From: an uncultured Saprospiraceae bacterium | GTDB taxonomy: Bacteria > Bacteroidota > Bacteroidia > Chitinophagales > Saprospiraceae | Direction: 5' to 3' | Assembly: GCA_937959275.1 (NCBI GenBank) | Contig: CALGLU010000031.1 | Span: 1-64,000, forward strand | Length of the DNA stretch: 64,000 nucleotides | Shown here: positions 54,566-62,669 of the stretch, piece by piece | Layout of the letters: each line of letters opens with the position of its first letter | Position numbering within the stretch: the stretch's first letter is position 1 | Position numbers and translations under genes: made by a program | Notes under the pieces: generated by a model | Told to the model about the DNA's origin: nothing | What the model saw: only the letters and a program-made list of their open reading frames with translations | The model's database searches: none

Positions 54566-55876
54566 ATGTTAAATACTAAAACTGAGGAAGTAAACATAAA
54601 ATATATTTTATCCCCTTTCTATTCTTTTGTTGAACCGAGCAGCAAGCTAGTCGCATCACATCTTAAGACAAAAGCTGATACATTATCAATATTAAAAAAA
54701 GGAGGATTAATGATTCTCTATAATAAATATCTAAGGAAATCATGGGTCATCAATCAAACCATTTATAGGTTTTTGTCCTATTTTAATTGTCCTAAAACTA
54801 TATCGGAACTCATATCTGATTTTGCAAAAGAAATTAAATGTGAAGAATCTGAAATCAGTTTTCATGTCAATCAATTTCTATCAAAAATGACACACCGTAA
54901 GATTTTGATACGTGAACAGCAATTGAATTCATATAATATTTTTCTAACAAAATATCATAAGAACAAAAAAATTGAGAGAGCAGTCCTAAGCGTTTATGAT
55001 CAATTTAAGCATTACAAGATTAAACGTATTCTGTCTATTAGAAAAGAAACCCAGTTGTTCATTCTCGAAGACAAAGATCAATTATCAGTGTTAAAGATGT
55101 TCACTCTTCCCGTTGAATTACCTCAAAAAATACAAGACGATAGCAGAATGAAATTCATAAAGGAATTTAAGCTTTTGGCTTCGCTACAAGATCATTCCGC
55201 TATTTGCAAGCTATATCATTTTGATGAGGAATCTAGACCATATGCGATAATGGAATATATTCAAGGTAAGAGCCTCAGAAATTTTATTCTTAAAGAAGTC
55301 CATCAATTAAAAACTAGACTACTGTTGTTAAGTGCAGTCGTTGATACAATCGCCTTCGTACAAGAAAAAGGAATTCTACATGGAGATATTCATAACGGTA
55401 ATTTCATTGTCGATGATAAGAATCAAATAAAGCTTATTGATTTTGGTTTATCAAATCATGTATGTTATAAACAAGGAGAAATAATAAGAAATGGAGCTAA
55501 ATCAAGTTTTGTACCACCAGAACGTGTCGCCCTTAATTCATTCAATTTTTTATCTCGCCCACCAGATATTCGATCAGAAGTCTTTCAGCTTGGTGTTTTA
55601 GGCTATTTTATTGTATATCAAAAAATGCCTTTCTTTGGTTTAACCTGGACAGAATTAGCAAATAATATCAAGACAGTTGAGCCTAAATTTAACCGACTTT
55701 GCTCAAACAATGAACGAATACCGCCTGTCATAATTCAAGTCCTGCGCAAAGCAATGAATAAAGGTCCGGAAATGAGGTACGCAAATGCCAGATTACTTTC
55801 AGATACTATAAATAAGGTGGTACGTGCGATGTATACAGGATCAGCAATTGAGGAATTCTCAAACTATGTTTCATGA
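54566..55876 (+). CDS. Protein kinase with N-terminal PqqD-like (RiPP recognition element) domain
   Basis: 436 residues from the ATG at 54566; the frame extends to a TTG at 54524, less likely. Residues about 42-115 resemble a PqqD-type wHTH: LKKGGLMILYNKYLRKSWVI, NQTIYRFLSYFNCPKTISEL, ISFHVNQFLSKMTHRKILI. A Hanks-type kinase fold follows (about 150-425): Lys in SVLKMF, Glu in KFIKEFKLLAS, catalytic loop LHGDIHNGNFIV (about 271-282), DFG in KLIDFGLS (about 292), PPERV, SEVFQLGVLGYF. All catalytic residues are present; a clear Gly-rich loop is not. No lanthionine cyclase domain. It probably binds the leader of the upstream peptide and phosphorylates its Ser/Thr (inference). Confidence 0.78.
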   Translation: MLNTKTEEVNIKYILSPFYSFVEPSSKLVASHLKTKADTLSILKKGGLMILYNKYLRKSWVINQTIYRFLSYFNCPKTISELISDFAKEIKCEESEISFHVNQFLSKMTHRKILIREQQLNSYNIFLTKYHKNKKIERAVLSVYDQFKHYKIKRILSIRKETQLFILEDKDQLSVLKMFTLPVELPQKIQDDSRMKFIKEFKLLASLQDHSAICKLYHFDEESRPYAIMEYIQGKSLRNFILKEVHQLKTRLLLLSAVVDTIAFVQEKGILHGDIHNGNFIVDDKNQIKLIDFGLSNHVCYKQGEIIRNGAKSSFVPPERVALNSFNFLSRPPDIRSEVFQLGVLGYFIVYQKMPFFGLTWTELANNIKTVEPKFNRLCSNNERIPPVIIQVLRKAMNKGPEMRYANARLLSDTINKVVRAMYTGSAIEEFSNYVS

Positions 55877-55921
55877 TAGAAATTTCGACCAAGTATCAAG
55901 CAGCTTGATGAATGACTAAAA

Positions 55922-56039
55922 CATCCTAACTGGAGAGCAAGAAAAATAAAAGTGCTTTTAGAGAAGAAAATAAATAATAAATAAAATTCCATCTGAGACA
56001 ATCATTAATGCGGTACTCTATCGCAATAATTTTGTCTAG
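55922..56039 (+). pseudogene. IS481-family transposase, internal remnant
   Basis: HPNWRARKIKVLLEKKINNK, then after a shift IPSETIINAVLYRNNFV and a stop. It is a relative of the fragment at 46018-46378 (HPNWG/YPNWG, LLEKK, SETTINAVL). The two are about 9.5 kb apart on each side of the RiPP-like region. Confidence 0.65.
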
Positions 56040-56133
56040 ACAAAATCAAAATGACTCTAAGCAAACAACAAAAAGTAATGAATAAATTTATAAAAAGAAT
56101 AGAATAACGTTAGACCACACGAATCCTTGAATA

Positions 56134-56478
56134 TGGAAACTCCAAAAAGCCAACATGTAAAATCAATACAACAATACAGTGAAAAGAAAATACTATATGA
56201 ATCTCCTTTACACATAGAACAACCAAAGTATGTATTATTGGAGTTGCAAGATGGGGAGCAATAATTGGCTATTTATATCGAGGGTAGCTCATGGAAGATA
56301 TATAGCGGTGTAGGAAAAAGATAACGGGATTTGGAATGTTTACTATCGAGGTGTACTTTTAGGTTACTTCGATGAAAAACGCATCAGTAAAAAGGAATCA
56401 TATTTACATATTAACAAAATAAGGTGTAAAGTATGTACCCGAAGAAGTGTAAAGAAGGTGCCTTGCAATACACTATAA
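56134..56478 (+). pseudogene. IS481-family transposase, C-terminal remnant
   Basis: METPKSQHVKSIQQYSEKKI, then a stop and frameshifts, then a frame from 56326: GIWNVYYRGVLLGYFDEKRI, SKKESYLHINKIRCKVCTRR and SVKKVPCNTL to TAA 56476-56478. The W-x-V-x-x-x-x-x-LLG pattern fits the end of IS481-type transposases. Together with 55922-56039 it marks one dead element lacking its catalytic middle. Confidence 0.55.
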
Positions 56479-56511
56479 ATAAAGACAATGCAATTTTCAA
56501 ACAGACAGAAA

Positions 56512-57609
56512 ATGAAATTAAATACACTTCTAATTTTTTGCATCTTGATTTTATTGACTTCATGCAACGGACAAAATTCCACAATAAATGTAAACCACAA
56601 TTCTATAATTGTTTTAGGCGACACGGTTTCAGAACTCAGCAAAAGTATTTGGATTGTTTTTCAAGCGACAAATGGTGACTACTGGTATGGAAGTGACACA
56701 GATGGTGTTTATCGTTTTGACGGAAAGACAATTACTAATTTTTCAACAAAGGACGGATTAAGCAGTATTCGCACTAGAGGTATTCAGGAGGACAAACTAG
56801 GAAATATTTATATTTCAACTTTAGAAGGTATAAATAAATTTGATGGACATACTTTTACGGCATTGACCCCCATTCCAAGCAAATCTTCAAGTGATAATTG
56901 GACACTTCAACCTGATGACTTATGGTTTTGCATTCTTGGAAAAGAAGGGCAAAATGGACCTTGTCGTTATGACGGTAAAAACCTCTATCAGCTAAAATTT
57001 CCAAAACACCACATGGCTGACGAATATTTTGCAAGGTTTCCAAATAACGCCTGGAGTCCGTATGATGTCTATTATATTTACAAGGACAGTAAAGGAACAA
57101 TGTGGTTTGGCACATCAAACTTTGGCATCTGTCGCTATGATGGAAAATCATTTAGTTGGCTATTTGAAGACCACTTGACAAATACACCAAATGGCGGGTC
57201 GTTTGGAATTCGTTCCATTCTTGAAGACGAAAAAGGTAAATACTGGTTCTGTAATACCCGTTATCGTTTCAACATTTCTCCGGACAGCATAAAAGAAGAT
57301 GGACATGTTTTAGTCACATACGAAAGAGAAAATGGCATTGATGGTATTAAATCTGGAGACGGAAGGGACTATGTTTATTTTATGTCTGCTATAAAAGATA
57401 ACGAGGGCGATATTTGGATAGCAACATACAATAAAGGTGTATGGAAATACGATGGAAAAAAGTCAACGCATTATCCAGTAAAAGATAATGGTCTAGACAT
57501 CTCTCTGTTCTCTATTTACAAGGACAAACAAGACCAAATTTGGCTTGGCACACATGAAACGGGAGTATATAAATTCAATGGTGAAACATTTGAAAGATTT
57601 ACGCCATAA
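56512..57609 (+). CDS. Lipoprotein with seven two-component-regulator-type propeller repeats
   Basis: About 365 residues from the ATG at 56512 (another ATG at 56488 adds eight residues). Lipoprotein signal LLIFCILILLTSCNGQ, acceptor Cys in LLTSC. Seven repeats of the Reg_prop type follow (GDYWYGSDTDGVYRFDGK, GNIYISTLEGINKFDGH, PDDLWFCILGKEGQ, GTMWFGTSNFGICRYDGK, GKYWFCNTRYRF, GDIWIATYNKGVWKYDGK, DQIWLGTHETGVYKFNGE), enough for a complete propeller. No kinase or regulator is fused, so it is a stand-alone binding domain on the envelope. Confidence 0.85.
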   Translation: MKLNTLLIFCILILLTSCNGQNSTINVNHNSIIVLGDTVSELSKSIWIVFQATNGDYWYGSDTDGVYRFDGKTITNFSTKDGLSSIRTRGIQEDKLGNIYISTLEGINKFDGHTFTALTPIPSKSSSDNWTLQPDDLWFCILGKEGQNGPCRYDGKNLYQLKFPKHHMADEYFARFPNNAWSPYDVYYIYKDSKGTMWFGTSNFGICRYDGKSFSWLFEDHLTNTPNGGSFGIRSILEDEKGKYWFCNTRYRFNISPDSIKEDGHVLVTYERENGIDGIKSGDGRDYVYFMSAIKDNEGDIWIATYNKGVWKYDGKKSTHYPVKDNGLDISLFSIYKDKQDQIWLGTHETGVYKFNGETFERFTP

Positions 57610-57747
57610 TGAATAATGGAAGATCGAGTAGGTAAAGGGGACTCTCAGCCCTAATCCTCTCAGCCAACGTGCCTGATCTTGACGAAGCACACCAACAAAG
57701 GTTAAGAGGAGGAATTGCAAAAGTTCGGCTTCAAATAGCATTTCTCA

Positions 57748-58317
57748 ATGATATTGAGTAATTTTATTACTCGATTTATGTTAGAAACACTTATTTCATC
57801 TAAAACACGTGTCAAGCTGCTCTTGAAATTCTTCCTCAACAGCAACACTACCTCGTATTTGCGTAGTCTGGAGACAGAATTTGGAGAGTCGACGAATGGT
57901 ATCCGTATCGAATTAAACAGATTCGAAAAAGCAGGGATGTTGAGTTCGTCTATGAAAGGCAATAAGAAATATTTTAAAGCTAACACAGAGCATCCCTTGT
58001 ACAAAGAGGTCCACAATATCCTCATGAAGTACGTAGGCTTAGACACCATCATCGAAAAAGTGGTGAACCGAATGGGCGATGTCTCAGAGGTCTACGTGAT
58101 AGGTGATTATTCAAGAGGTATCGATAGTCAGATCATTGATCTCTTGTTTATTGGAAACATTGACAAATCCTATTTAATCCAACTAATTGAAAAAGCTGAG
58201 GTTCTCATCAATCGGAAAATCAGGTATGTAATTTATAAACCAGAAGAAAAAGACACAGTCGATTGGGACAAATTCAATCCTGAGCCTTTGCTTTTATGGG
58301 TAAAAGAAAAGATATGA
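57748..58317 (+). CDS. wHTH regulator with degenerate nucleotidyltransferase-like domain, first gene of a polysaccharide operon
   Basis: 189 residues; an ATG at 57778 (MLETLISSKTRVKLLLKFF) is an alternative start. Residues 10-85 are an ArsR-like winged helix (SYLRSLETEFGESTNGIRIELNRFEKAGMLSS). The rest resembles a MNT-type nucleotidyltransferase (VYVIGDYSRGIDSQIIDLLFIG), but the DxD is reduced to I-I-D, so it is probably inactive. Its stop overlaps the next start as ATGA (58314-58317). Similar genes head polysaccharide operons in Bacteroidota, so regulation of the operon is plausible. Confidence 0.75.
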   Translation: MILSNFITRFMLETLISSKTRVKLLLKFFLNSNTTSYLRSLETEFGESTNGIRIELNRFEKAGMLSSSMKGNKKYFKANTEHPLYKEVHNILMKYVGLDTIIEKVVNRMGDVSEVYVIGDYSRGIDSQIIDLLFIGNIDKSYLIQLIEKAEVLINRKIRYVIYKPEEKDTVDWDKFNPEPLLLWVKEKI

Positions 58318-58886
58318 TTCATATACATCCATCCGCGCATGTTGACGACGGAGCCACTCTTGGAGAAGGGACTTACGTCTGGCATAATTGTCATGTCATG
58401 AGTACGGCTCAAATTGGCCAAGATTGTTCGTTAGGACAAAATGTCTTTGTGGCTGACAAGGTTATTATTGGCAATAAAGTCAAAATTCAAAACAATATCT
58501 CCGTGTATGAAGGTGTCATCTGTGAGGATGAAGTGTTTCTAGGTCCATCCATGACATTTACAAATGTGATCAATCCTAGAAGTGGTGTCAACCGAAAAAA
58601 CGAATACAAAGAAACACTGATCCGAAAAGGCGCATCGATTGGGGCACAAGCCTGCATCATTTGTGGAATAGAAATTGGTACATATTCCTTTATTGGAGCA
58701 GGTGCGACTGTCGTGCGGGATGTATTGCCATTTGAGTTGATTGTAGGTAATCCTGGCAAAGCAATAGGTTGGATGAGTCGAGCAGGCAAACGATTACATT
58801 TCAATACAGATGGAGTGGCGATTTGTCCTGACACCAAAGAAGCCTATGAGTATATAAATGGAATTGTGCAGTTAAAAGAATCATGA
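58314..58886 (+). CDS. Left-handed beta-helix acetyltransferase, WbpD-like
   Basis: 190 residues from the ATG at 58314, which forms an ATGA overlap with the previous gene (a longer frame to 58296 lacks support). Hexapeptide repeats run through IHPSAHVDDGATLGEGTYVW, IGQDCSLGQNVFVADKVIIG, VKIQNNISVYEGV, RKGASIGAQACIICGIEIGT, AGATVVRDV. They match acyltransferases of the WbpD/WlbB type that acetylate UDP-2-acetamido-3-amino-uronate, an O-antigen or capsule sugar. The adjacent dehydrogenase would make the uronate. Confidence 0.85.
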   Translation: MIHIHPSAHVDDGATLGEGTYVWHNCHVMSTAQIGQDCSLGQNVFVADKVIIGNKVKIQNNISVYEGVICEDEVFLGPSMTFTNVINPRSGVNRKNEYKETLIRKGASIGAQACIICGIEIGTYSFIGAGATVVRDVLPFELIVGNPGKAIGWMSRAGKRLHFNTDGVAICPDTKEAYEYINGIVQLKES

Positions 58887-60175
58887 TAGAAAGTTTGCAA
58901 AACAAAGAGAAACGGATTTCGGTCATTGGTTTAGGCTATGTGGGTCTGCCACTGGCACTCGAATTTGGCCGACATTTTTCTGTCATCGGCTTAGATATCA
59001 ATCAGAGTCGGATCGACTTAATGAAAAACAAGACTGACCCATCTGGCGAATTAGAAAAAGTTGCCTTTGAAGGGTCTGATGTCGAGTTTACAGCTGATGC
59101 AGCCCTGTTGTCCTCTGCTCACATTCACATTGTAGCTGTTCCTACACCAGTAGACGAGCATAAAGTTCCCAACTTAACTCCTCTATTATCGGCTTCGAAA
59201 ACAGTCGGCAAACACTTGAAAAAAGGTGATTATGTCATCTACGAAAGCACCGTTTATCCAGGCTGTACAGAAGAAGATTGCGTCCCTGTTTTAGAAGCGG
59301 AGTCAGGTCTGGTCTTTGGTACAGATTTTAAAATCGGCTACTCTCCAGAGCGGATTAACCCCGGAGATAAAGTCAGAACACTGACTAAAATATTAAAAAT
59401 CGTATCGGGATCAGACGAGGAAGCACTGGATACCATAGCCAAACTATATGAAACAATCATAGAGCCTGGTGTCCATCGAGCCTCCAGTATCAAAGTAGCT
59501 GAAGCTGCCAAGATTATAGAAAATACACAGCGAGATTTAAACATCTCTCTAATGAATGAACTGTCAATTATTTTTGACAAAATGAATATCGATACCAAAT
59601 CCGTTTTAGAAGCTGCTGGTACAAAATGGAATTTCCTTAAATTTTATCCAGGCTTAGTAGGCGGTCATTGCATCGGTGTCGATCCGTATTATCTACTGCA
59701 CAAATCAAAGGAGCTAGGCTACGACCCGCAAGTCATTCTAAGTGGGAGGCGTGTCAATGACAACATGCCAAGTTATGTAGCTAAGAAATTGACACAATTG
59801 TTTATTCAAAAAAATAAAAGCCCTAAGCAGTGTCATGCCCTCATCATGGGCATCACCTTTAAAGAGAATGTGAGTGATATCAGAAATTCTAAAATTTCTG
59901 AATTAATTCACGAACTAGATGAGTATTCGATAAAGACAGACGTCTATGATCCTTATGCTTCTGCAGAAGAGGTTGAAGCAGAATATGGCATTACAATGAT
60001 AGACAAACCGAGGCAGGATTATGACGCAGTCGTCATTGCTGTTAACCATGATCGGTTTAAGGCATATACGATAGACAAATTAGTATCTATCATGACACGA
60101 GATCCAATCATCATGGATTTGAAAGGCATGTACGCATTACCCGATAGAGAAGACATAAGTTATTGGCGATTATGA
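58883..60175 (+). CDS. UDP-N-acetyl-hexosamine 6-dehydrogenase (TviB/WbpA-like)
   Basis: 430 residues. NAD motif VIGLGYVGLPLALEFG at the start, VAVPTPVDEHKVPNLTPL, YESTVYPGCTEEDCVP, SPERINPGD, the Lys region KVAEAAKIIENTQRDLNISLMNEL, and the catalytic Cys in GGHCIGVDPYYL. It oxidises the C6 hydroxyl of a UDP-N-acetylhexosamine to the uronate. Of this superfamily it is closest in wording to the TviB/VipA group. ATGA overlaps join it to both neighbours (58883-58886 and 60172-60175). Confidence 0.9.
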   Translation: MIESLQNKEKRISVIGLGYVGLPLALEFGRHFSVIGLDINQSRIDLMKNKTDPSGELEKVAFEGSDVEFTADAALLSSAHIHIVAVPTPVDEHKVPNLTPLLSASKTVGKHLKKGDYVIYESTVYPGCTEEDCVPVLEAESGLVFGTDFKIGYSPERINPGDKVRTLTKILKIVSGSDEEALDTIAKLYETIIEPGVHRASSIKVAEAAKIIENTQRDLNISLMNELSIIFDKMNIDTKSVLEAAGTKWNFLKFYPGLVGGHCIGVDPYYLLHKSKELGYDPQVILSGRRVNDNMPSYVAKKLTQLFIQKNKSPKQCHALIMGITFKENVSDIRNSKISELIHELDEYSIKTDVYDPYASAEEVEAEYGITMIDKPRQDYDAVVIAVNHDRFKAYTIDKLVSIMTRDPIIMDLKGMYALPDREDISYWRL

Positions 60176-60732
60176 TACGGACAGCTCAACATACAAGTAC
60201 AATCAATCATTTGCATGAAAGTCAGGCTAGATGGTTTGCCATCAATACGAAGTACAAGGCCGAAAAACACATTACATCTCAGTTGTTACGACAGGATATT
60301 ATTGCTTATACACCTTTGCTTGAATCTGTCCATCGCTATGGTAAAAAAGTAAAGTCACACCAGGTACCTCTTATCCATAATTATGTGTTTGTGAAAATTA
60401 AGAAGGCAGACTATGTGACAGTATTAGAGACACAATATGTTTTTCGATTTGTGAAGCAAGGCCAACACTTAATCAGTATTCCCGAAAGAGAAATACAGAT
60501 TTTAAAACAAATCGTCGGAGAAGAATATCGTGCTACTCTGGTAGACACGGATCTTTATGTGGGAGATGCAGTTGAGGTCATTGGAGGAAATCTAACAGGA
60601 CTCGCAGGCAAATTAATTTCTACAAAAGGAAATCACAATATGCTAGTCGAGTTAGCAAATATAGGCTGTCAATTTCAAATAGAAATTGATGCCCAGTTAT
60701 TAGTGAAGAAGAAGCGATCATATCGGGCATAA
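60172..60732 (+). CDS. UpxY/NusG-like transcription antiterminator
   Basis: 186 residues from the ATG at 60172, which overlaps the previous stop as ATGA; a TTG three codons earlier is less likely. The NusG N-terminal domain (ARWFAINTKYKAEKHITSQLLRQDIIAYTPLLE, LIHNYVFVKI) and a C-terminal KOW (VGDAVEVIGGNLTGLAGKLIS) are clear. UpxY proteins load on the transcript of a capsule or exopolysaccharide operon and prevent premature stops; here it is the fourth rather than the first gene. Confidence 0.88.
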   Translation: MIRTAQHTSTINHLHESQARWFAINTKYKAEKHITSQLLRQDIIAYTPLLESVHRYGKKVKSHQVPLIHNYVFVKIKKADYVTVLETQYVFRFVKQGQHLISIPEREIQILKQIVGEEYRATLVDTDLYVGDAVEVIGGNLTGLAGKLISTKGNHNMLVELANIGCQFQIEIDAQLLVKKKRSYRA

Positions 60733-60817
60733 ATGCAGCGCTTATTCAATTTGAGAAATTACACAGGCTTTAAGTCCTCAGAACTTATTGAAGGCGAAGC
60801 CGTATAAAAGATAAAAC

Positions 60818-61075
60818 ATGAGTGAAACACAACAACCAGCTGTTGAATCGCATTTAAGAAGTATTATTAAAGGCTTGACTTGGCGTGTTATAGCTTCAGC
60901 TGCAATTTTTATAATCACATATCTCTATTTTGGTGAAGTAAAAGCTGCCGCAGCAATAACAAGCATAGAATTTCCAGTTAAATTATTTATTTATTATTTA
61001 CACGAAAGAGCCTGGTTACTTGTACCAAGGGGGAAAATTAGAAATCTTAACCCATTCAAAAAATCCAAAAAATAA
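60818..61075 (+). CDS. DUF2061 small membrane protein
   Basis: 85 residues, two hydrophobic segments (GLTWRVIASAAIFIITYLYFG, AAAITSIEFPVKLFIYYLHERAW). The motif KGLTWRVxAxxxTxxxxYxxxG...xxExxxKxxxYYxHER is that of DUF2061, often next to sulfate-activation genes. cysC starts 2 nt after its stop. Function unknown. Confidence 0.85.
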   Translation: MSETQQPAVESHLRSIIKGLTWRVIASAAIFIITYLYFGEVKAAAAITSIEFPVKLFIYYLHERAWLLVPRGKIRNLNPFKKSKK

Positions 61076-61076
61076 T

Positions 61077-61667
61077 ATGTCAGATCATATACACCCCATT
61101 TTTGAAAGACTCGTATCACGTAGTGAAAAAGAGAACTTTTTAAACCATAAAACTGCGGTCTTCTGGTTTACAGGATTATCTGGGTCTGGGAAAAGCACAA
61201 TAGCGGAAGCTGTAGAGCGTGAGTTATTTAATGCTGGTCATCTTGTACAAGTGTTAGATGGAGATAATATTCGCACAGGCATTTGTAATAATTTGAGCTT
61301 TAGTCTTGAAGACCGAAAGGAAAATATCAGACGTATTTCTGAAGTCTCAAAGCTTATGATCAACGCTGGTGTGACATGCATAAATAGCTTTGTAAGTCCC
61401 ACGAATGAGATCCGAGCCTATGCAAGATCTATCATTGGAGAGCAAGATTTTCACCTGATTCATGTCAAGGCATCCGTTGAGACATGCGAGAAACGAGATG
61501 TGAAAGGACTGTATGCCAAGGCTCGTGCAGGGATCATTAAGGGATTTACTGGTATCGATAGTCCATTTGATGAACCAGACAAGGTAAATTTGATTTTGGA
61601 TACCGAAGCAGAAACCAAAGAAGAGTCTGTCATTAAGGCAGTTGACTACATAAAACAACATATCTAA
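61077..61667 (+). CDS. cysC: Adenylyl-sulfate kinase
   Basis: 196 residues from the ATG at 61077. Phosphorylates APS to PAPS. P-loop GLSGSGKST, VLDGDNIRTGICNNLSFSLEDRKENIRRISEVSKLM, SFVSPTNEIRAYARSI, HVKASVETCEKRDVKGLYAKARAG and FTGIDSPFDEPD are all canonical. The start used leaves a 1-nt gap after the DUF2061 stop; an earlier in-frame TTG inside that gene is unlikely. Confidence 0.95.
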   Translation: MSDHIHPIFERLVSRSEKENFLNHKTAVFWFTGLSGSGKSTIAEAVERELFNAGHLVQVLDGDNIRTGICNNLSFSLEDRKENIRRISEVSKLMINAGVTCINSFVSPTNEIRAYARSIIGEQDFHLIHVKASVETCEKRDVKGLYAKARAGIIKGFTGIDSPFDEPDKVNLILDTEAETKEESVIKAVDYIKQHI

Positions 61668-61739
61668 ACAACTTAGGAGGATACATGGGTTGTATTTGCC
61701 TTTTTTTTAGCACTTTTGCACTTCAATTGATCAAAGCTG

Positions 61740-62642
61740 ATGGATTATAACATTAATCACCTCAAGGAACTCGAATCAGAGTCCATATACATACTTCGAG
61801 AAGTGGCTGCACAGTTCGAAAAGCCAGTCATTTTATTCTCAGGTGGAAAGGATAGTATCTTAATGACCTATCTGGCCGTAAAGGCTTTTGCACCTGCACG
61901 AGTACCGTTCCCTTTATTACATGTCGATACTGGTCACAATTTTCCAGAAACCTTAAAGTTTAGAGATAAGCTAGTAGAAGACTACGGGTTAAAATTGACT
62001 GTTGGCTATGTACAGGATGCGATTGATGCTGGTCAAAGTGTCGAGGAAACAGGATTTAACTCTAGTCGGAATGGCTTGCAGATTTACACCTTACTTGACC
62101 AATTAGAAAAAGGAAAATACGATGCTGCAATGGGTGGTGGTCGTCGAGATGAAGAAAAGGCCAGAGCAAAAGAGCGTTTTTTCTCCCATAGAGACGAGTT
62201 TGGCCAATGGGATCCTAAAAACCAAAGACCAGAATTGTGGAATTTATTTAACGGCAAGAAGAACTTTGGGGAGCATTTTAGAGTCTTTCCTATCTCAAAC
62301 TGGACAGAATTGGATGTTTGGCAATATCTAGCCATGGAAGAAGTGCCATTACCTCATCTTTATCTTGCACACGAACGTGATGTGATCGAGCGAGATGGCG
62401 TTTTACTTGCTGACAATGAATTTCTAATCAAAAAACCAGAGGAGAAAGTGTTCAAAGAAATGGTACGATGTCGTACGATTGGTGATATGACCTGTACAGG
62501 TGTTTGGAAATCAGATGCCGCGACTGTTGAAGATATTATCCAAGAAATCGCTACAACCAGAATGACAGAACGTGGAGGTAGAACGGATGATAAGCGAAGT
62601 GAAACAAGTATGGAGGATCGCAAAAAAGAAGGATACTTTTAG
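61740..62642 (+). CDS. cysD: Sulfate adenylyltransferase subunit 2
   Basis: 300 residues. The PP-loop SGGKDSILM makes APS from ATP and sulfate together with CysN; LHVDTGHNFPE, GGGRRDEEKARAKER, and FPISNWTELDVWQYL and the C-terminal GYF are as in CysD. Downstream of cysC by 72 nt and 27 nt before cysN, in one transcript by spacing. Confidence 0.95.
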   Translation: MDYNINHLKELESESIYILREVAAQFEKPVILFSGGKDSILMTYLAVKAFAPARVPFPLLHVDTGHNFPETLKFRDKLVEDYGLKLTVGYVQDAIDAGQSVEETGFNSSRNGLQIYTLLDQLEKGKYDAAMGGGRRDEEKARAKERFFSHRDEFGQWDPKNQRPELWNLFNGKKNFGEHFRVFPISNWTELDVWQYLAMEEVPLPHLYLAHERDVIERDGVLLADNEFLIKKPEEKVFKEMVRCRTIGDMTCTGVWKSDAATVEDIIQEIATTRMTERGGRTDDKRSETSMEDRKKEGYF

Positions 62643-62669
62643 ACAACTCACACACAAATTAGAAATACC

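Noticed and set aside
54566-55876. Class III/IV lanthipeptide synthetase
   Set aside because: The kinase motifs are present but there is no N-terminal lyase or C-terminal LanC-like cyclase, and the candidate peptide has no Cys.
61680-61739. Terminator between cysC and cysD (T-run near 61701)
   Set aside because: The T-run has no preceding stem; the genes are almost certainly co-transcribed.
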